Position numbers and translations under genes: made by a program
NCBI RefSeq assembly: GCF_014836545.1
Contig: NZ_JACSQS010000004.1
Span: forward strand, 132,204-196,203
Direction of reading: 5' to 3'
Source of the DNA: Stenotrophomonas lacuserhaii
Lineage (GTDB): Bacteria > Pseudomonadota > Gammaproteobacteria > Xanthomonadales > Xanthomonadaceae
Length of the DNA: 64,000 nt
Shown here: positions 28,181 to 38,230 of the stretch, piece by piece
Numbering within the stretch: position 1 is the stretch's first letter
Layout: every line of letters begins with the position of its first letter
The notes under the pieces: model-generated
Told to the model about the DNA's origin: nothing
Database searches by the model: none
The model's input: the letters and a program-made list of their open reading frames with translations, nothing else

Positions 28181-30128
28181 CGGCCGTGCGGGCCAGCGCC
28201 AGCCGCAACAGGCGCGCGTTCAAGCGCTCGCCGAAATTCGCCGGCGCTTCAAGCCCCATTCGCTGCAGGTACACCGCATCGCCATCGCCGGCGCGTTGCT
28301 TCAACGCCGCCCACACCGTGTGCAGCTTCGCACTGCGTGTCTGCGTGTTGGATTTCAACCAGCCCAGCGCCTTCACCAGCACCTGCTCCACCTCGGTGAA
28401 GTCACTGCCCAGCGGATAATCGGGCAAGGTGCCGTCGCTGCGGAACGCAGCCAGTGCGGCGGACAATGCCTGCGGCGTATTGCGCTGCGCGCGCGGATCG
28501 ACCTGCGCCGCCGTTGCCAACTTGCGCGCGGCCTTCGCCTGCTGCAGCAATGCGTCCTGGAACGGTTGTTCGGTGATGCCGGCCATCGCCTGCACGCAAT
28601 CGGCGTCGGTCAGTCCGCGCAGGTCGGCGATGCCATATTCGTTGAGGTACACATCGCGCAGGTGGCGGGGAATGGTGGTGTGCCCATACTTCCAGCGCAC
28701 GTTGCTTTCGCGCGTGCCGGCATCTTCGCGTGCGGCGCGGAACATCAACACGCTGCGTGCTTCGGGCAGCGCATGCGCCATCGCCACGAAGTTGTACTGG
28801 CCGCCCACGCCGGACACCACGCGCCCGTCTTCCAGCGCATCGGAGACGGCCGCGCCAAGCGCGGTGGCCATCATGCAGGAATTGAAGAAGCGCGCATGGC
28901 GGCGCTGCAGCCGCTCCAGTTCTTCGTTGCCGCCGTACAGTTGGTTGATCTCACTGATACGGCGCATGCCGATGGCACGGCATTCGTCGTCCGGCAGGGT
29001 GCGCAGCCATTCGTAGAATTCGGGCGAGCCGAGGTAGAACGCGCCGTGCAGGTACTCGCCTTCGGCGGCCAGCGTGGCGTGGTCGGCGGTGTAGGCGCTG
29101 CCGTTGTCCAGCCGCTTCATCAGCACCAGGTCGTCGTGCACCTTGCGCTTGATCACCCCGCACTGCACCAGCTTGCGGAAGCCTTCGTTGAGCATTTCGC
29201 TGCAGCCGTACAGACCCTCTTCGAACGGACCCAATCCACCGATCCCGGCCACCAGTGGATGCGCCGCCAGTTGCGGATCCAGTGCATGCAACACGCGCCG
29301 GTACAGCGCGTTGTCGGTATGGCGCAGCACCAGCGCGTGGCTGAGCGCATCGGCCAGCGCTCCGATGCCGATCTGCAGGGTGCCGCCGTCCCGCACCAGC
29401 GTGCTGGCATACAGGCCGATGGCATGGTCGGCATCGCTGACCGGCTGCCGCGGCAGGCCGAACAGTGCCGGATAGGGGCCGGGCGGGGTGATCACCAGGT
29501 CGAAGAAGGTCTCCTCCACCGCCGCACTGCCACCCAGCCAGGGCAGCTGCGGATCCACTTCGGCGATGAGCAGCGGGCGCGGCAGCCCGCGTGCGGCCAT
29601 CGCATCCAGGGTGTCCTGGGTGATGTCGTTGTTGCACGAAAGCGACAGCCGGCTGCTGCCTTCGCGGCGGGCCACTTTCTGCACGATCGCGTGCGGCGCG
29701 CGCTGGGCCACCGCATCGGCGGCGTGGGTGTAGTTCAGGCTGGTGTAGCTGGCCTGCGCCTGCCGCGAACGCAGCAACGCGCCGGACTGCATGTAGAACT
29801 CTTCCACCTGCACGTGGTCCGGCAGGGTGTCCGCTGCCATCGCATCGGCATAGGCCAGTCGCACGACGTCCTTGCCGAAATGACGTTCGGCGAACGGCCG
29901 CATGAAGCGCGCTTCCAGGCCATCGCCATGCGCCACCGGCGGATTCAGCGACAGCGCGGTGTAGATCTGCAGCGGCCGCGCCGGGTCCTTTTCCACCCGT
30001 GCGTACAGCGCGTTGAGCAGCCGGTGCGGCTTGCCCAGCGCCAGTGGCGCCCCGATGCGGATGGGCCCCTCAACGCGCGCCAGCAGCCAATCGACGGCAC
30101 CATCTAGATCGGTCAGGTGGTCGGTCAT
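28176..30128 (-). CDS. Acetyl-CoA hydrolase/transferase family protein
   Basis: A 650-residue protein of the CoA-transferase superfamily. It has FDLVITPP and IGIGALADALSHAL in the central region and the acetyl-CoA hydrolase/transferase C-terminal domain (VVSGVGGQYNFVAMAHAL, TIPRHLRDVYLNEYGIADLRG). The expected CoA-ester-forming glutamate would lie in that C-terminal part but I do not fix its position. The protein is longer than the roughly 430-500 residues of typical acetate CoA-transferases, with extra N-terminal and inserted sequence (around 330-420). ATG 30128 has AAGGAA upstream; in-frame ATGs at 30152 and 30161 are less well supported. Acetyl-, succinyl- or propionyl-CoA could be the substrate. 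Confidence 0.85.
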   Translation of the reverse strand: MTDHLTDLDGAVDWLLARVEGPIRIGAPLALGKPHRLLNALYARVEKDPARPLQIYTALSLNPPVAHGDGLEARFMRPFAERHFGKDVVRLAYADAMAADTLPDHVQVEEFYMQSGALLRSRQAQASYTSLNYTHAADAVAQRAPHAIVQKVARREGSSRLSLSCNNDITQDTLDAMAARGLPRPLLIAEVDPQLPWLGGSAAVEETFFDLVITPPGPYPALFGLPRQPVSDADHAIGLYASTLVRDGGTLQIGIGALADALSHALVLRHTDNALYRRVLHALDPQLAAHPLVAGIGGLGPFEEGLYGCSEMLNEGFRKLVQCGVIKRKVHDDLVLMKRLDNGSAYTADHATLAAEGEYLHGAFYLGSPEFYEWLRTLPDDECRAIGMRRISEINQLYGGNEELERLQRRHARFFNSCMMATALGAAVSDALEDGRVVSGVGGQYNFVAMAHALPEARSVLMFRAAREDAGTRESNVRWKYGHTTIPRHLRDVYLNEYGIADLRGLTDADCVQAMAGITEQPFQDALLQQAKAARKLATAAQVDPRAQRNTPQALSAALAAFRSDGTLPDYPLGSDFTEVEQVLVKALGWLKSNTQTRSAKLHTVWAALKQRAGDGDAVYLQRMGLEAPANFGERLNARLLRLALARTAA

Positions 30129-30305
30129 GCGTGCGGATTCCTTGTACGTCATGGGGGGCATTACAGCATGTCCGGCTTGAACGTCATAAGAAGGCGTAAG
30201 AAGACCTGCCTCACCCCTGAACCTGCTTCAGCGCAGAAGAACGGGGCAGGAGAATGAGAAGGGCTTTGCACGGAGGGTGAGATCAACGCCAGAGGCAACC
30301 CTTGC

Positions 30306-30321
30306 CGGTTTGATGAAACCG
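30306..30321. other. Small hairpin upstream of the lipoprotein gene
   Basis: CGGTTT-GATG-AAACCG is a perfect 6-bp dyad. It lies in the 308-base gap between the divergent acetyl-CoA hydrolase and lipoprotein genes, in which I see no other structure or gene. Confidence 0.35.
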
Positions 30322-30436
30322 AGCTGGGTGGTGTTATTTTTACGCTACGACGCCTCTCAACGAGCGATTACCGATGCTGGATGCTGTGTCAACTTCGCCG
30401 CGCGACCTTCCCGCCGGGCCACAACGGGCCGTTGCC

Positions 30437-31009
30437 ATGAAGCGGCTGTCGATGCTGGTGGCCGGCACCTTGTCGCTGGCCGGCTGCGCCACCCATGAGC
30501 GCCTGACCGCGCAGGACACGCGCTCGGAAAACGTGGATCACCAGCGGCTGCAGGTGCGCAGGGACGGCGGCGGTACGGGCGCCGTGGAAGCGTATGCCCT
30601 GCGGCCAACGGAGGGCTATCGCATGCCCCAGCTGCATACCGCCCCGCCGCCGGTGCTGGGCAGCGCGGATCCTCGCCAGGAACTGCCGCCGACGAAAGTC
30701 TGCCTGCAGTTGGTGGTGGATACCGAAGGCAGGGTAGAGCGCAGCCTGCCGCTGGCGGATCGGCCGGAGTGCGAAGCGGGGACGGCCGCAGTCAATCTTC
30801 CGCTGCTGCAGGCAGCGCAGCAGGCGGTGGCGATGTGGCGGTTCTCGCCTGCCGCGCTCTGTCATTTTCCTGCGGGAAGCGCACCGCGCGATGCCACCGA
30901 CTGCGACGGCGCCGAGCGGATCGAAGCGGTGCCGGTCAGCCTGCTCTACGCCTTCACTTTCGAAATAGTGAAGGGCCGGCACTACGTCCGTAGCGAAACC
31001 GGCGGCTGA
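30437..31009 (+). CDS. Putative lipoprotein with TonB-C-like region
   Basis: A 190-residue protein whose N-terminus MKRLSMLVAGTLSLAGC ends in a lipobox, so it should be lipidated at Cys17. The C-terminal half (TKVCLQLVVDTEGRVERSLPL ... AVAMWRFSPA) resembles the TonB C-terminal fold found in many xanthomonad envelope proteins, without the TonB membrane anchor. ATG 30437 is preferred; 30374 would place a non-hydrophobic tail before the signal. Two Cys pairs (KVC/PEC, ALC/TDC) could form disulphides. No specific role is known. Confidence 0.75.
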   Translation: MKRLSMLVAGTLSLAGCATHERLTAQDTRSENVDHQRLQVRRDGGGTGAVEAYALRPTEGYRMPQLHTAPPPVLGSADPRQELPPTKVCLQLVVDTEGRVERSLPLADRPECEAGTAAVNLPLLQAAQQAVAMWRFSPAALCHFPAGSAPRDATDCDGAERIEAVPVSLLYAFTFEIVKGRHYVRSETGG

Positions 31010-31013
31010 GCGT

Positions 31014-31814
31014 TCAGCCGCCCCCGAGCAGGTTGGCTTTTACCGCCGGCTGCATCAGGCGCGGTTCGGCCAGGGTCGCATCGCGGGCCTGGCGCATGGC
31101 CACGAACTCGGCTTCGGCCACGCCGTCGCGGACGTGGATGTTGTGCGCGCGCTGTTCGCCGATGGTGGTCTGGTTGGCGACGTCGCGGCCACCGGCGCCG
31201 TAGTCGTGGCAGACGAAGACGCGCGTCTGTCCTGGTAGTGAAAGCAAGCGCTGGATCGAGCGGTACAACTGCGTCGCATCGCCGCCGGGGAAGTCGCAGC
31301 GCGCGGTGCCGCTGTCGGGCATGAACAGCGAATCGCCCGGGAACAGCGCGTCGTCGATCAGGTAGGCGATGCTGTCGCTGGTGTGGCCGGGCACGGCGAT
31401 CACGCGTGCGTCCAGCGTGCCCAGCGCGAAGCGCTCACCGTCGGCGAACAGATGGTCGAAGGCGTCCGGCATCGCCGACAGGTCCAGCGCAAGGCGCGGC
31501 GCGAAGGTGGCCTGCACCGCGCGGATGCCTTCGCCGATGGCCAGCGTGGCCTGCGGGAAGCGTGCCTTCAACATGCATCCAGCCGACACATGGTCCGCAT
31601 GGGCATGGGTTTCCAGCAGCCAGCGCACGTCCAGCTCATTGTCGCGCACGTGGTCCAGCAAAGGCTGCAGCGCCGCATCGGACAGCGTGCCTGAATCGGC
31701 GTCGTAGTCCAGCGCGGCATCGATCAGCGACGCGTGGCGGGTGGCCGGGTCGTGCACCACGTAGCTGAAGGTATGGCTGTCGGGGTGGAAGAACGACTGG
31801 ACGTGGGCAGGCAT
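31014..31814 (-). CDS. MBL-fold hydrolase, persulfide dioxygenase-like
   Basis: A 266-residue metallo-beta-lactamase-fold protein. The metal ligands are visible in THAHADH (near residue 69), VPGHTSDS and CHDYG. The segment DSGTARCDFPGGDA is typical of the ETHE1/Blh persulfide dioxygenase branch rather than glyoxalase II, so oxidation of glutathione persulfide to sulfite is the likely reaction; this is a family inference. No rhodanese domain is fused. Only four bases separate it from the convergent lipoprotein gene stop. Confidence 0.85.
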   Translation of the reverse strand: MPAHVQSFFHPDSHTFSYVVHDPATRHASLIDAALDYDADSGTLSDAALQPLLDHVRDNELDVRWLLETHAHADHVSAGCMLKARFPQATLAIGEGIRAVQATFAPRLALDLSAMPDAFDHLFADGERFALGTLDARVIAVPGHTSDSIAYLIDDALFPGDSLFMPDSGTARCDFPGGDATQLYRSIQRLLSLPGQTRVFVCHDYGAGGRDVANQTTIGEQRAHNIHVRDGVAEAEFVAMRQARDATLAEPRLMQPAVKANLLGGG

Positions 31815-31825
31815 GCGTGGGTTCC

Positions 31826-32641
31826 TCAGCGACGGCCGAGGGCGCTGTTCAAGACCTGCGCCAGGCGCTCGCCGGCGATGCGCAGTTCGCCCTCGGCCAC
31901 GGGGCGATACTGTTCGGTGTAGGTGTTGTCGAGCTTGCGCGAGGCCGGGTAAACCCCGTGTTCAACCGCCACCCGGCAGCTGGATTCAGCCCATGCCGCC
32001 GCATCCCGGCGCAGGTCCACGCGGCGCGCCAGCGACGGTCGCGGCAGCGACTGCAGTACCTTCAGGTAGCCCTCGTCATCCAGCTTGCGCGTGTTGAGCA
32101 GGCCGCTGTCCCACAGCGAGTGCAGGTTGGTGCCGCGCCCGTTGAACTGCAGCTGGAAATCGTTGCCGCCCTTGTCGTGGCCGTAGCCGGCATGCATCGG
32201 CTGGTGGATGTCACCGACCAGGTGCACCACGAACTTCAGCGCCTGCGTGCGTTCGGCATCGCTGCGGTTGCGGTCGGACAGGATCAGTGTCTGCTGCTTC
32301 AGCGCCTCGATCACGCAGTTGCCGTCCGGGCAGTGCTTCGGTGCATCGTAGACGCAGCCGTCTTCGGCCATGTTGATGTAATGCCACTTCGCCGAACGAC
32401 GTCCCAGGTCACGATCGGTGGCGCGCAGCTGGTCGGCCCACGGGGCGATGCCGGACAGGGTGGGATCGGTCTCGCCGGCCAGCAGGCGATCCACTTCGGC
32501 GCGCGCCGCCGGAGTAAGGCGGGTTTCCGCAACGCGGCCCACCAGCCGGTGACCCTGGGCGCCCCAGGCCAGGGCATCGGTGGAAACGAGGGTGAGCGCT
32601 GCCAGCAGGGCAGCAGCCGGGATCAGGGAGGAGAATTTCAT
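31826..32641 (-). CDS. S1/P1 nuclease family protein
   Basis: A 271-residue secreted zinc nuclease cutting single-stranded nucleic acids and 3'-nucleotides. The signal peptide ends at ALA and the mature protein starts with Trp (WGAQGHRLVGRVAE), as required because the N-terminal Trp itself binds zinc in this family. Other ligands lie in WADQLR, WHYINMA, FVVHLVGDIHQPMHAGYGHDKGGND and NLHSLWDSGLL. ATG 32641 is preferred to 32650. The gene lies 11 bases downstream of the MBL gene's coding strand partner order, so the two may be cotranscribed. Confidence 0.92.
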   Translation of the reverse strand: MKFSSLIPAAALLAALTLVSTDALAWGAQGHRLVGRVAETRLTPAARAEVDRLLAGETDPTLSGIAPWADQLRATDRDLGRRSAKWHYINMAEDGCVYDAPKHCPDGNCVIEALKQQTLILSDRNRSDAERTQALKFVVHLVGDIHQPMHAGYGHDKGGNDFQLQFNGRGTNLHSLWDSGLLNTRKLDDEGYLKVLQSLPRPSLARRVDLRRDAAAWAESSCRVAVEHGVYPASRKLDNTYTEQYRPVAEGELRIAGERLAQVLNSALGRR

Positions 32642-32744
32642 CCTGCGCATTCTAGCGGGCGCACCGTGCCTCGGCTTGCCTGGATCTGGCCGGGAACGCC
32701 CGCACCGGGGTAGGCTGACAGCTCCTTTTCCAGGGGTAGCCCGC

Positions 32745-33467
32745 ATGCAGCAGAGGATCGTGGGGCTGGTCGGTGGCATGAGCTGGGAGAGTTCGGCCCA
32801 TTACTACCGGCTGATCAACGAGCACGTGCGCGACGCGCTCGGTGGCATGCACTCGGCGCGCCTGTTGCTGTGGTCGTTCGACTTCGCCGCGATCGAAGCG
32901 CTGCAGCGGACCGCGGACTGGCAGGAAGCGACGCGCCGGATGATCGATGCCGCGCGCCGGCTCGAGGCGGCCGGCGCCACGTGCATCGTGATCTGCACCA
33001 ACACGATGCATCGCATGGCCGAGGACGTGCAGGACGCCATCGGTATCCCTCTATTGCATATCGCCGATCCCACCGCCGCCGCCGCACAGGCCTCGGGGCT
33101 GAAGCAGGTGGGGTTGCTGGGCACGGCCTTCACCATGGAGCAGGCGTTCTACACAGGGCGGCTGCAGGACCGGCACGGCCTGCAGGTGCTGGTGCCCGGC
33201 GAAGAAGACCGCGCCGAAGTCCACCGGATCATCTATGAAGAACTGGTGCAGGGCAGGGTACTGCCGGCGTCGCAGGCGTTCTACCGCGAGGTCATGCAGC
33301 GGCTGGTGGACCGTGGCGCGCAGGCCGTCATCCTGGGCTGCACTGAAATCATGATGCTGGTCGGCCCCGACGACGCCAGCGTGCCATTGCTGGACACCAC
33401 GGCGCTGCATGCGCGCGCCGCCGCGCAGCATCTGCTGGGCGACGGCACGGCGCTACCGGTCCGGTAG
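32745..33467 (+). CDS. Aspartate/glutamate racemase family protein
   Basis: A 240-residue cofactor-independent racemase. Both catalytic cysteines are visible: ICTNTMH near residue 85 and LGCTEIMML near 196. It begins MQQRIVGLVGGMSWESSAHYY, as in E. coli YgeA and aspartate racemases. Substrate specificity is not evident; YgeA-like enzymes accept several amino acids. AGGGGT precedes ATG 32745. It stands alone and is followed by SMAG repeats. Confidence 0.9.
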   Translation: MQQRIVGLVGGMSWESSAHYYRLINEHVRDALGGMHSARLLLWSFDFAAIEALQRTADWQEATRRMIDAARRLEAAGATCIVICTNTMHRMAEDVQDAIGIPLLHIADPTAAAAQASGLKQVGLLGTAFTMEQAFYTGRLQDRHGLQVLVPGEEDRAEVHRIIYEELVQGRVLPASQAFYREVMQRLVDRGAQAVILGCTEIMMLVGPDDASVPLLDTTALHARAAAQHLLGDGTALPVR

Positions 33468-33480
33468 GTCCGCGTGGGTA

Positions 33481-33533
33481 GGTGACGACCGTTGGTCGTC
33501 ATGCTGTTGGTAGTGACGGCCGCTGGCCGTCAT
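33481..33533. repeat. Two SMAG/REP palindromes after the racemase gene
   Basis: TGACGACC-GTT-GGTCGTCA (33483-33501) and TGACGGCC-GCT-GGCCGTCA (33514-33532), each a perfect 8-bp stem. The second is headed by GTAG at 33510-33513. They lie between the convergent racemase and ompW genes and may act as transcript ends. Confidence 0.8.
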
Positions 33534-33554
33534 GCGCTTTGGACGGCCCGCGGA

Positions 33555-34181
33555 TCAGAACTTGATCACGTAAGACACGCCATAAGCCAGCGGATCGATC
33601 TCCACGGTGCCCAGCTTCTGCCCATCCAGCTTCACCTTGCTGTCGATGTCCATCCAGCGCAGGTCCACGCGCAGCGCGGCTTTTTCGTTGATCGCGAAGT
33701 CCAGGCCGGCATGCGCGGCCAGGCCCCAGGAGTCGTCCATCTTCAGCCTGCTGCCTGCCAGCGCGCCGCCGGTTTCTTCGCTGAAGAACGTGGTGTAGTT
33801 GATGCCTGCGCCAACGAACGGGGACACCTTGCCCTGGCTGTTGAAGTGGTACTGCAGGGTCACCACCGGCGGCAGGTGCTTGGTGCTGCCGACCCGGCCG
33901 AGCCCGTCGATATTGATGTCGTGCTTGAACGGCAACGCGGCCAGCACCTCGATGCCCAGGTTGTCGGCGATGAAGTACTCGCCGGTGATGGTCGGCTTGA
34001 TGTCGCTGTCCACGTCCACCTTCAGCGTGCCACCGGCCAGCGTCCCGTTGTTGGACTTCGGTGCCACCTGGTGGACGCCGGCGGAGAGCGTCCAGTCGCC
34101 CTTGGACTGGGCCATGGCCGGGGCGGCGGCGAGGGACAGGGCGGCGGCCAGGCCGGCCAGCAGGGGAGCGGTGATGCGCAT
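33555..34181 (-). CDS. ompW: Outer-membrane protein OmpW family
   Basis: A 208-residue eight-stranded outer-membrane beta-barrel. The signal peptide ends at AMAQ. Conserved OmpW features include GVHQVAPKSNN near the mature start, PPVVTLQYHF and FSPFVGAG-like KVSPFVGAGINYT, and the terminal YVIKF with the C-terminal aromatic residue needed for barrel assembly. OmpW proteins conduct small hydrophobic molecules. A perfect FNR-type palindrome sits upstream, suggesting low-oxygen induction as in E. coli. Confidence 0.93.
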   Translation of the reverse strand: MRITAPLLAGLAAALSLAAAPAMAQSKGDWTLSAGVHQVAPKSNNGTLAGGTLKVDVDSDIKPTITGEYFIADNLGIEVLAALPFKHDINIDGLGRVGSTKHLPPVVTLQYHFNSQGKVSPFVGAGINYTTFFSEETGGALAGSRLKMDDSWGLAAHAGLDFAINEKAALRVDLRWMDIDSKVKLDGQKLGTVEIDPLAYGVSYVIKF

Positions 34182-34240
34182 GGTGCGGGTCTCGTTGCGG
34201 GGTGATGGGGCCAGTCTCGGCCGGGCCCGCCTGCGACGCC

Positions 34241-34254
34241 TTGATCCGGATCAA
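34241..34254 (-). promoter_or_regulatory. FNR-type operator upstream of ompW
   Basis: TTGATCCGGATCAA matches the FNR consensus TTGAT-N4-ATCAA at every position. Its centre is about 66 bases before the ompW start codon, consistent with a class II site at about -41.5 and a leader of about 25 bases. It lies 118 bases before gap on the other strand, so that gene could also respond. Confidence 0.7.
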
Positions 34255-34320
34255 ATCGGCCTGGGCAGCCCGGCCGCAGGCGGCTTGGCCGCCGGTGGTC
34301 AGGACGGTTTGCTAGACTAG

Positions 34321-35376
<1,056 letters not shown>

Positions 35377-35400
35377 TTCCATCCCGCGTGTGATCCTGCG

Positions 35401-35430
35401 AACCCCGGCCCCGGCCGGGGTTCGTCGTTT
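35401..35430 (+). terminator. Terminator of gap
   Basis: A near-perfect 10-bp palindrome (AACCCCGGCC / GGCCGGGGTT) 24 bases after the gap stop is followed by CGTCGTTTT. Confidence 0.8.
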
Positions 35431-35539
35431 TGCGGGGTTGCCCGCTTGGCGGTCGATTCCTGCGGTTGCCTGACTTGCCGTAGCATGGCACGGTCCACCG
35501 GCGCCAATCGGGGCGCGGGCAGCACCAGGAAGCGACTGA

Positions 35540-38230
35540 ATGGAAGCGTTGATTGCACTGCTGGTACTGGTGGCGCTGGCCATCCCGCTGTTGTTGGTGA
35601 TCGCGCTGGTGATGATTTCCGGACTGCGCCGCCGCGTGGGCGCGCTGGAGCAGGCCCTGCTGGCACGCGATGAGCGCGTGGCAGAACCCTCCACTGCGGT
35701 CAGCGGAAGCGCGCCGGTGGCCGATGATGCATGGGATCCGGTCCCGCCGCTGCAGCCCTGGCCACTGCATGCCCCGCACGCGGAGGCGATCGAGCGCGAA
35801 GAGGCGCCGGAGGTCTTCGCCAACGTGTCTGCCGCGGCGCCGCCACCGCTGCCGCGTGAACACCAGGACACCCCGGAACCGCAGCCTGCGCCGGCCCATC
35901 GCGAACCGCCGCCGCCGTCCGGTCCGAACCCGATCGAGCGCGCATTGGCAGGTGCCAAGCGCTGGTTCACCGAAGGCAACGTGCCGGTCAAGATCGGCAT
36001 GCTGGTACTGCTGGCCGGTGTCGCCGCGCTGCTGAAGTACGTCAGCGACCAGGGCCTGCTGGACGTGCCGATCGAGCTGCGCCTGGCCGGCATCACGCTC
36101 GGCGCGCTCGGCCTGCTGGTGTTCGGCTGGAAGCAGCGCGGCCAGCGCCGCCTGTTTGCGCTGGCGCTGCAGGGCGGTGCCATCGGTGTGCTGCTGCTCA
36201 CCACCTTCGCAGCCTTCAAGATCTACGGACTGGTCGATCCTGCGCCGGCGTTCATCGCCAGCATCCTGCTGGTCGCCGGCCTGTGCGTGCTGGCCGTGGT
36301 GCAGGAATCACGCACGTTGGCGGTGCTGGGCATCCTGGCCGGCTTCATGGCGCCGCTGTGGCTCTCCACCGGCAGTGGCAACCACGTTGGGCTTTTCAGC
36401 TACTACGCGGTGCTCAACGCCGGCATCTTCGCCATTGCCTGGTTCCGTCCGTGGCGCGCACTGAACCTGCTGGGTTTCGTGTTCACCTTCGGCATCGGAA
36501 CAGCCTGGGGCGTGCTGCAGTACCGCCCGGAGGACCTGCCGACCACGCAGCCGTTCCTGGCCCTTTTCTTCGCCTTCTACCTGCTGATCCCGCTGCTTTA
36601 CGCACGGCGCCAGCCGGCGGAAAAACGCGACCTGGTCGATGGCAGCCTGGTATTCGGCACGCCGCTGGTGGCGTTCTCGTTGCAGGCCGCGCTGCTGCAC
36701 GAGCAGCCGATGCTGCTGGCCGGCATCGCAGTGGGCGTGGCAGCGGTATATGCGGTGCTCGCCCGCGCGCTGATCACGCGTGCGTCCTATAGCGTGCTGG
36801 CCCAGTCGCACGCGGTGCTGGCGGTGGGCTTTGCCACGCTGGCGGTGCCGCTGGCGCTGTCGGCACGGGTCACCGGCGCGGTGTTCGCGCTGGAAGGCGC
36901 AGGCCTGGTGTGGCTGGGCCTGCGCCAGCAGCGCCGCCTGCCGCAGATCAGTGGCGCGCTGCTGCAGATCGCGGCGGCATTCGCCTTCGTCGCCGGTGCC
37001 GACCACTGGGACAGCGATGCGCGCATGTTCCTCAATCCCACTGCGATCGGTGTGCTGCTGCTGGCGCTGGCCGGCTTCGCATCGGCATGGAGCTGCCGCC
37101 GGCACGCCCGCAGCAGCATCGCGCTGGTCTACTACCTGTGGGGCCTGATGTGGTGGCTGACCGGGCTGGTCGCCGAGTGCTTCCGTTTCGTGCCCGACCG
37201 TCACCAGCCGGATGCGTTGTTGATCATCGCCGCGGTAACCGGTTGGCTGGCCGCCGAGGCCTATCGTCGCCAATCCGCACGCGTGCTGGGGCTGACCACG
37301 CTGGCCATGCTCGCCTTCGCTTTCCCGCTGCTGATCGCCCAGGTGGGCACGCACGAGCAGCCGTTGGCCGGCTATGGCGGCCTGGCGTGGGCGCTGATGG
37401 CCGTGCTCGGTACGCGTTCGCTGCATGCGCTGCGCCAGGGCGCTGGCCGCGTGGCCGTGGTCGCGCAGTTCCTGTGGTGGCTGCTGTGGCCCTGCGTGCT
37501 GTCGCTTGCACTGCAGCAGGTGGCCAGCCGCTTCGGCATGGCCGGCGGTTGGCAGGTGGTGGTGGTGCTGCTGCCGTGGATCGCGCTGGTGGTGGCCACG
37601 CTGCATCGCTGGCGCTGGATCAGCCTGCCGCTCGGCACGGCCTTCGATCCTGCCCGCCCGGTGCTGCAGAGCGTGCTGTTCGGTCTGCTGGGCTGTGTCT
37701 GGCTGTACCTGCACAGCACGCCGGGCCACTCCGATCCACTGCCGTGGCTGCCGCTGGTCAACCCTGCCGAACTGGTCCAGTGGGCGATCCTGCTGCTGGC
37801 CGCGCGCTGGCTGTACATCGGCCAGGCGCCTGCCGCGCTGGAGCGGATCCGCGTCCCGCTGCTGTCGATCGCTGCTTTCATCGCGGTGACCAGCCTGACC
37901 CTGCACGCGGTCCATCATTGGGGCGGGGTGCGCTGGAACGAGGCGCTGCTGGGTTCCAGCCTGGCCCAGACCAGCCTTACCGTGGTCTGGAGCGTGCTCG
38001 GCGTGGTCGCCTGGGTATGGGGCTCGCGGCGCGGCCAGCGCGTGTTGTGGACGGTCGGTGCGGTGCTGATGGCGGTGGTACTGGCCAAGCTGATCCTGGT
38101 CGACCGCCAGCATCTGGGCAACCTGCTCGGCATCGCCTCGTTCATCGCCTACGGGCTGTTGTGTACCGTGGTGGGATACTTCGCGCCGGCGCCGCCGCGC
38201 CAGCCGCAGACCGTGGAGAACCAAGCATGA
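35540..38230 (+). CDS. DUF2339 polytopic membrane protein
   Basis: An 896-residue inner-membrane protein. The first helix (ALIALLVLVALAIPLLLVIALVMI) is followed by a cytoplasmic stretch rich in Pro (about 60-130) and then, from about residue 135 (WFTEGNVPVKIGMLVLLAGVAALLKY), roughly two dozen hydrophobic segments to the C-terminus. The motif NVPVKIGMLVLLAG and the many short loops are those of DUF2339. Function is unknown. It is translationally coupled (ATGA) to the DUF3999 gene, a pairing common in Pseudomonas and xanthomonads. Confidence 0.88.
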   Translation: MEALIALLVLVALAIPLLLVIALVMISGLRRRVGALEQALLARDERVAEPSTAVSGSAPVADDAWDPVPPLQPWPLHAPHAEAIEREEAPEVFANVSAAAPPPLPREHQDTPEPQPAPAHREPPPPSGPNPIERALAGAKRWFTEGNVPVKIGMLVLLAGVAALLKYVSDQGLLDVPIELRLAGITLGALGLLVFGWKQRGQRRLFALALQGGAIGVLLLTTFAAFKIYGLVDPAPAFIASILLVAGLCVLAVVQESRTLAVLGILAGFMAPLWLSTGSGNHVGLFSYYAVLNAGIFAIAWFRPWRALNLLGFVFTFGIGTAWGVLQYRPEDLPTTQPFLALFFAFYLLIPLLYARRQPAEKRDLVDGSLVFGTPLVAFSLQAALLHEQPMLLAGIAVGVAAVYAVLARALITRASYSVLAQSHAVLAVGFATLAVPLALSARVTGAVFALEGAGLVWLGLRQQRRLPQISGALLQIAAAFAFVAGADHWDSDARMFLNPTAIGVLLLALAGFASAWSCRRHARSSIALVYYLWGLMWWLTGLVAECFRFVPDRHQPDALLIIAAVTGWLAAEAYRRQSARVLGLTTLAMLAFAFPLLIAQVGTHEQPLAGYGGLAWALMAVLGTRSLHALRQGAGRVAVVAQFLWWLLWPCVLSLALQQVASRFGMAGGWQVVVVLLPWIALVVATLHRWRWISLPLGTAFDPARPVLQSVLFGLLGCVWLYLHSTPGHSDPLPWLPLVNPAELVQWAILLLAARWLYIGQAPAALERIRVPLLSIAAFIAVTSLTLHAVHHWGGVRWNEALLGSSLAQTSLTVVWSVLGVVAWVWGSRRGQRVLWTVGAVLMAVVLAKLILVDRQHLGNLLGIASFIAYGLLCTVVGYFAPAPPRQPQTVENQA

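Noticed and set aside
28002..30107. A 701-residue open frame on the plus strand
   Set aside because: It lies antisense to the acetyl-CoA hydrolase/transferase gene, has no recognisable domain and an amino-acid make-up rich in Arg, His and Gln, as expected from a reversed GC-rich gene.
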